From: JAHIKV01 sp965195225 | Lineage (GTDB): Bacteria; Planctomycetota; Planctomycetia; Pirellulales; Thermoguttaceae | Length of the DNA: 11,908 nt | Reading direction: 5' to 3' | Assembly: GCA_965195225.1 (NCBI GenBank) | Contig: CBDAFL010000328.1 | Span: 1-11,908 of the forward strand | Shown here: piece by piece, positions 11,644 to 11,908 of the stretch | Layout: each line of letters begins with the position of its first letter | How positions within the stretch are numbered: position 1 is the first letter of the stretch | Program-made: the position numbers and the translations under genes | Notes under the pieces: model-generated | What the model saw: the letters and a program-made list of their open reading frames with translations, nothing else | Database searches by the model: none | What the model was told of the DNA's origin: nothing

Positions 11644-11908
11644 AGCTCGTCACTCCATCCGGCAAGTTCTTCGGGCGTGCATATCACGGGAATAAACTTG
11701 CCTGTTTCATTGTGGAATCGGTCGATCTCCCGCCTGATACGACCGTTTGCCAAGTGTTTCATGTTCCAACTGAGCTTTTGCAAACTCTCAAATGACGTTG
11801 GAAAGATAGGGTGTTTCGGGTTTAATGTCAGTGTTTCGGCCCGGCGCAGGACGGCTGGGCGTGTTGGGATGACCACGGAGGGTCCGAAAATGCCGGCGAT
11901 TGTGGAGT
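11640..11908 (-). CDS. Unrecognised ORF running off the right edge (partial)
   Basis: The - strand frame is open from the window edge to a TGA at 11640-11642, giving at least 88 residues. A GTG at 11874-11876 could start a 78-residue version, but no Shine-Dalgarno stands before it and the frame continues upstream, so the gene may begin outside. Visible text includes LNPKHPIFPTSFESLQKLSW (numbered from the GTG, about 18-37), a basic middle (NGRIRREIDRFHNETGKF) and the end VICTPEELAGWSDEL. I do not recognise the family. The four-base overlap with the 56-residue ORF shows a two-gene unit. Confidence 0.55.
   Translation of the reverse strand, partial: STIAGIFGPSVVIPTRPAVLRRAETLTLNPKHPIFPTSFESLQKLSWNMKHLANGRIRREIDRFHNETGKFIPVICTPEELAGWSDEL

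Overview
The window looks like a chromosome segment of a planctomycete, probably of the Pirellula type. The inference rests on GC-rich coding DNA, Gram-negative peptidoglycan genes (murB, murC, uppS), an hflK-hflC pair, a tandem pair of PstB-type ATPases, and many short palindromic intergenic repeats. It was made by reading proteins and motifs, not by any database search.

Layout. Bases 1-106 encode the last 34 residues of an IS110-family transposase whose body lies outside the window. A repeat-bearing intergenic stretch leads into hflK-hflC (361-2402, + strand, 4-base ATGA overlap). Convergent to it are nadE (2399-3202, -) and a thioredoxin-fold lipoprotein that has lost its CxxC cysteines (3355-4065, -). 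From about 4066 to 6478 the region is accessory. It holds a 130-bp MITE-like element, a CPBP membrane protease (4751-5323, +), two unrecognised A/T-rich ORFs (5481-6293, -), a decayed start of a second IS110 transposase (6311-6420, +), and five arms of one REP-like repeat around them. The rest is read leftward. A partial ORF and an overlapping 56-residue ORF lie at the right edge, followed by two PstB-type ATPases, uppS, murC and murB.

How the genes work together. uppS, murC and murB serve peptidoglycan synthesis: the undecaprenyl carrier, L-alanine addition to UDP-MurNAc, and UDP-MurNAc formation. hflK-hflC form a membrane SPFH complex that in known bacteria controls the FtsH protease. nadE makes NAD.

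The most interesting signal is the PstB pair. The downstream protein (9751-10539) has intact Walker A, Q-loop, Walker B and H-loop, but its ABC signature reads LTLEQ. The upstream protein (10640-11434) has a perfect LSGGQ, but its Q-loop Gln is Pro and its switch His is Asn. The defects are complementary, so the two would make one good and one dead ATP site if they pair. That predicts an obligate asymmetric heterodimer of the TAP1/TAP2 kind inside a phosphate-type importer. No pstS, pstC, pstA or phoU is in the window.
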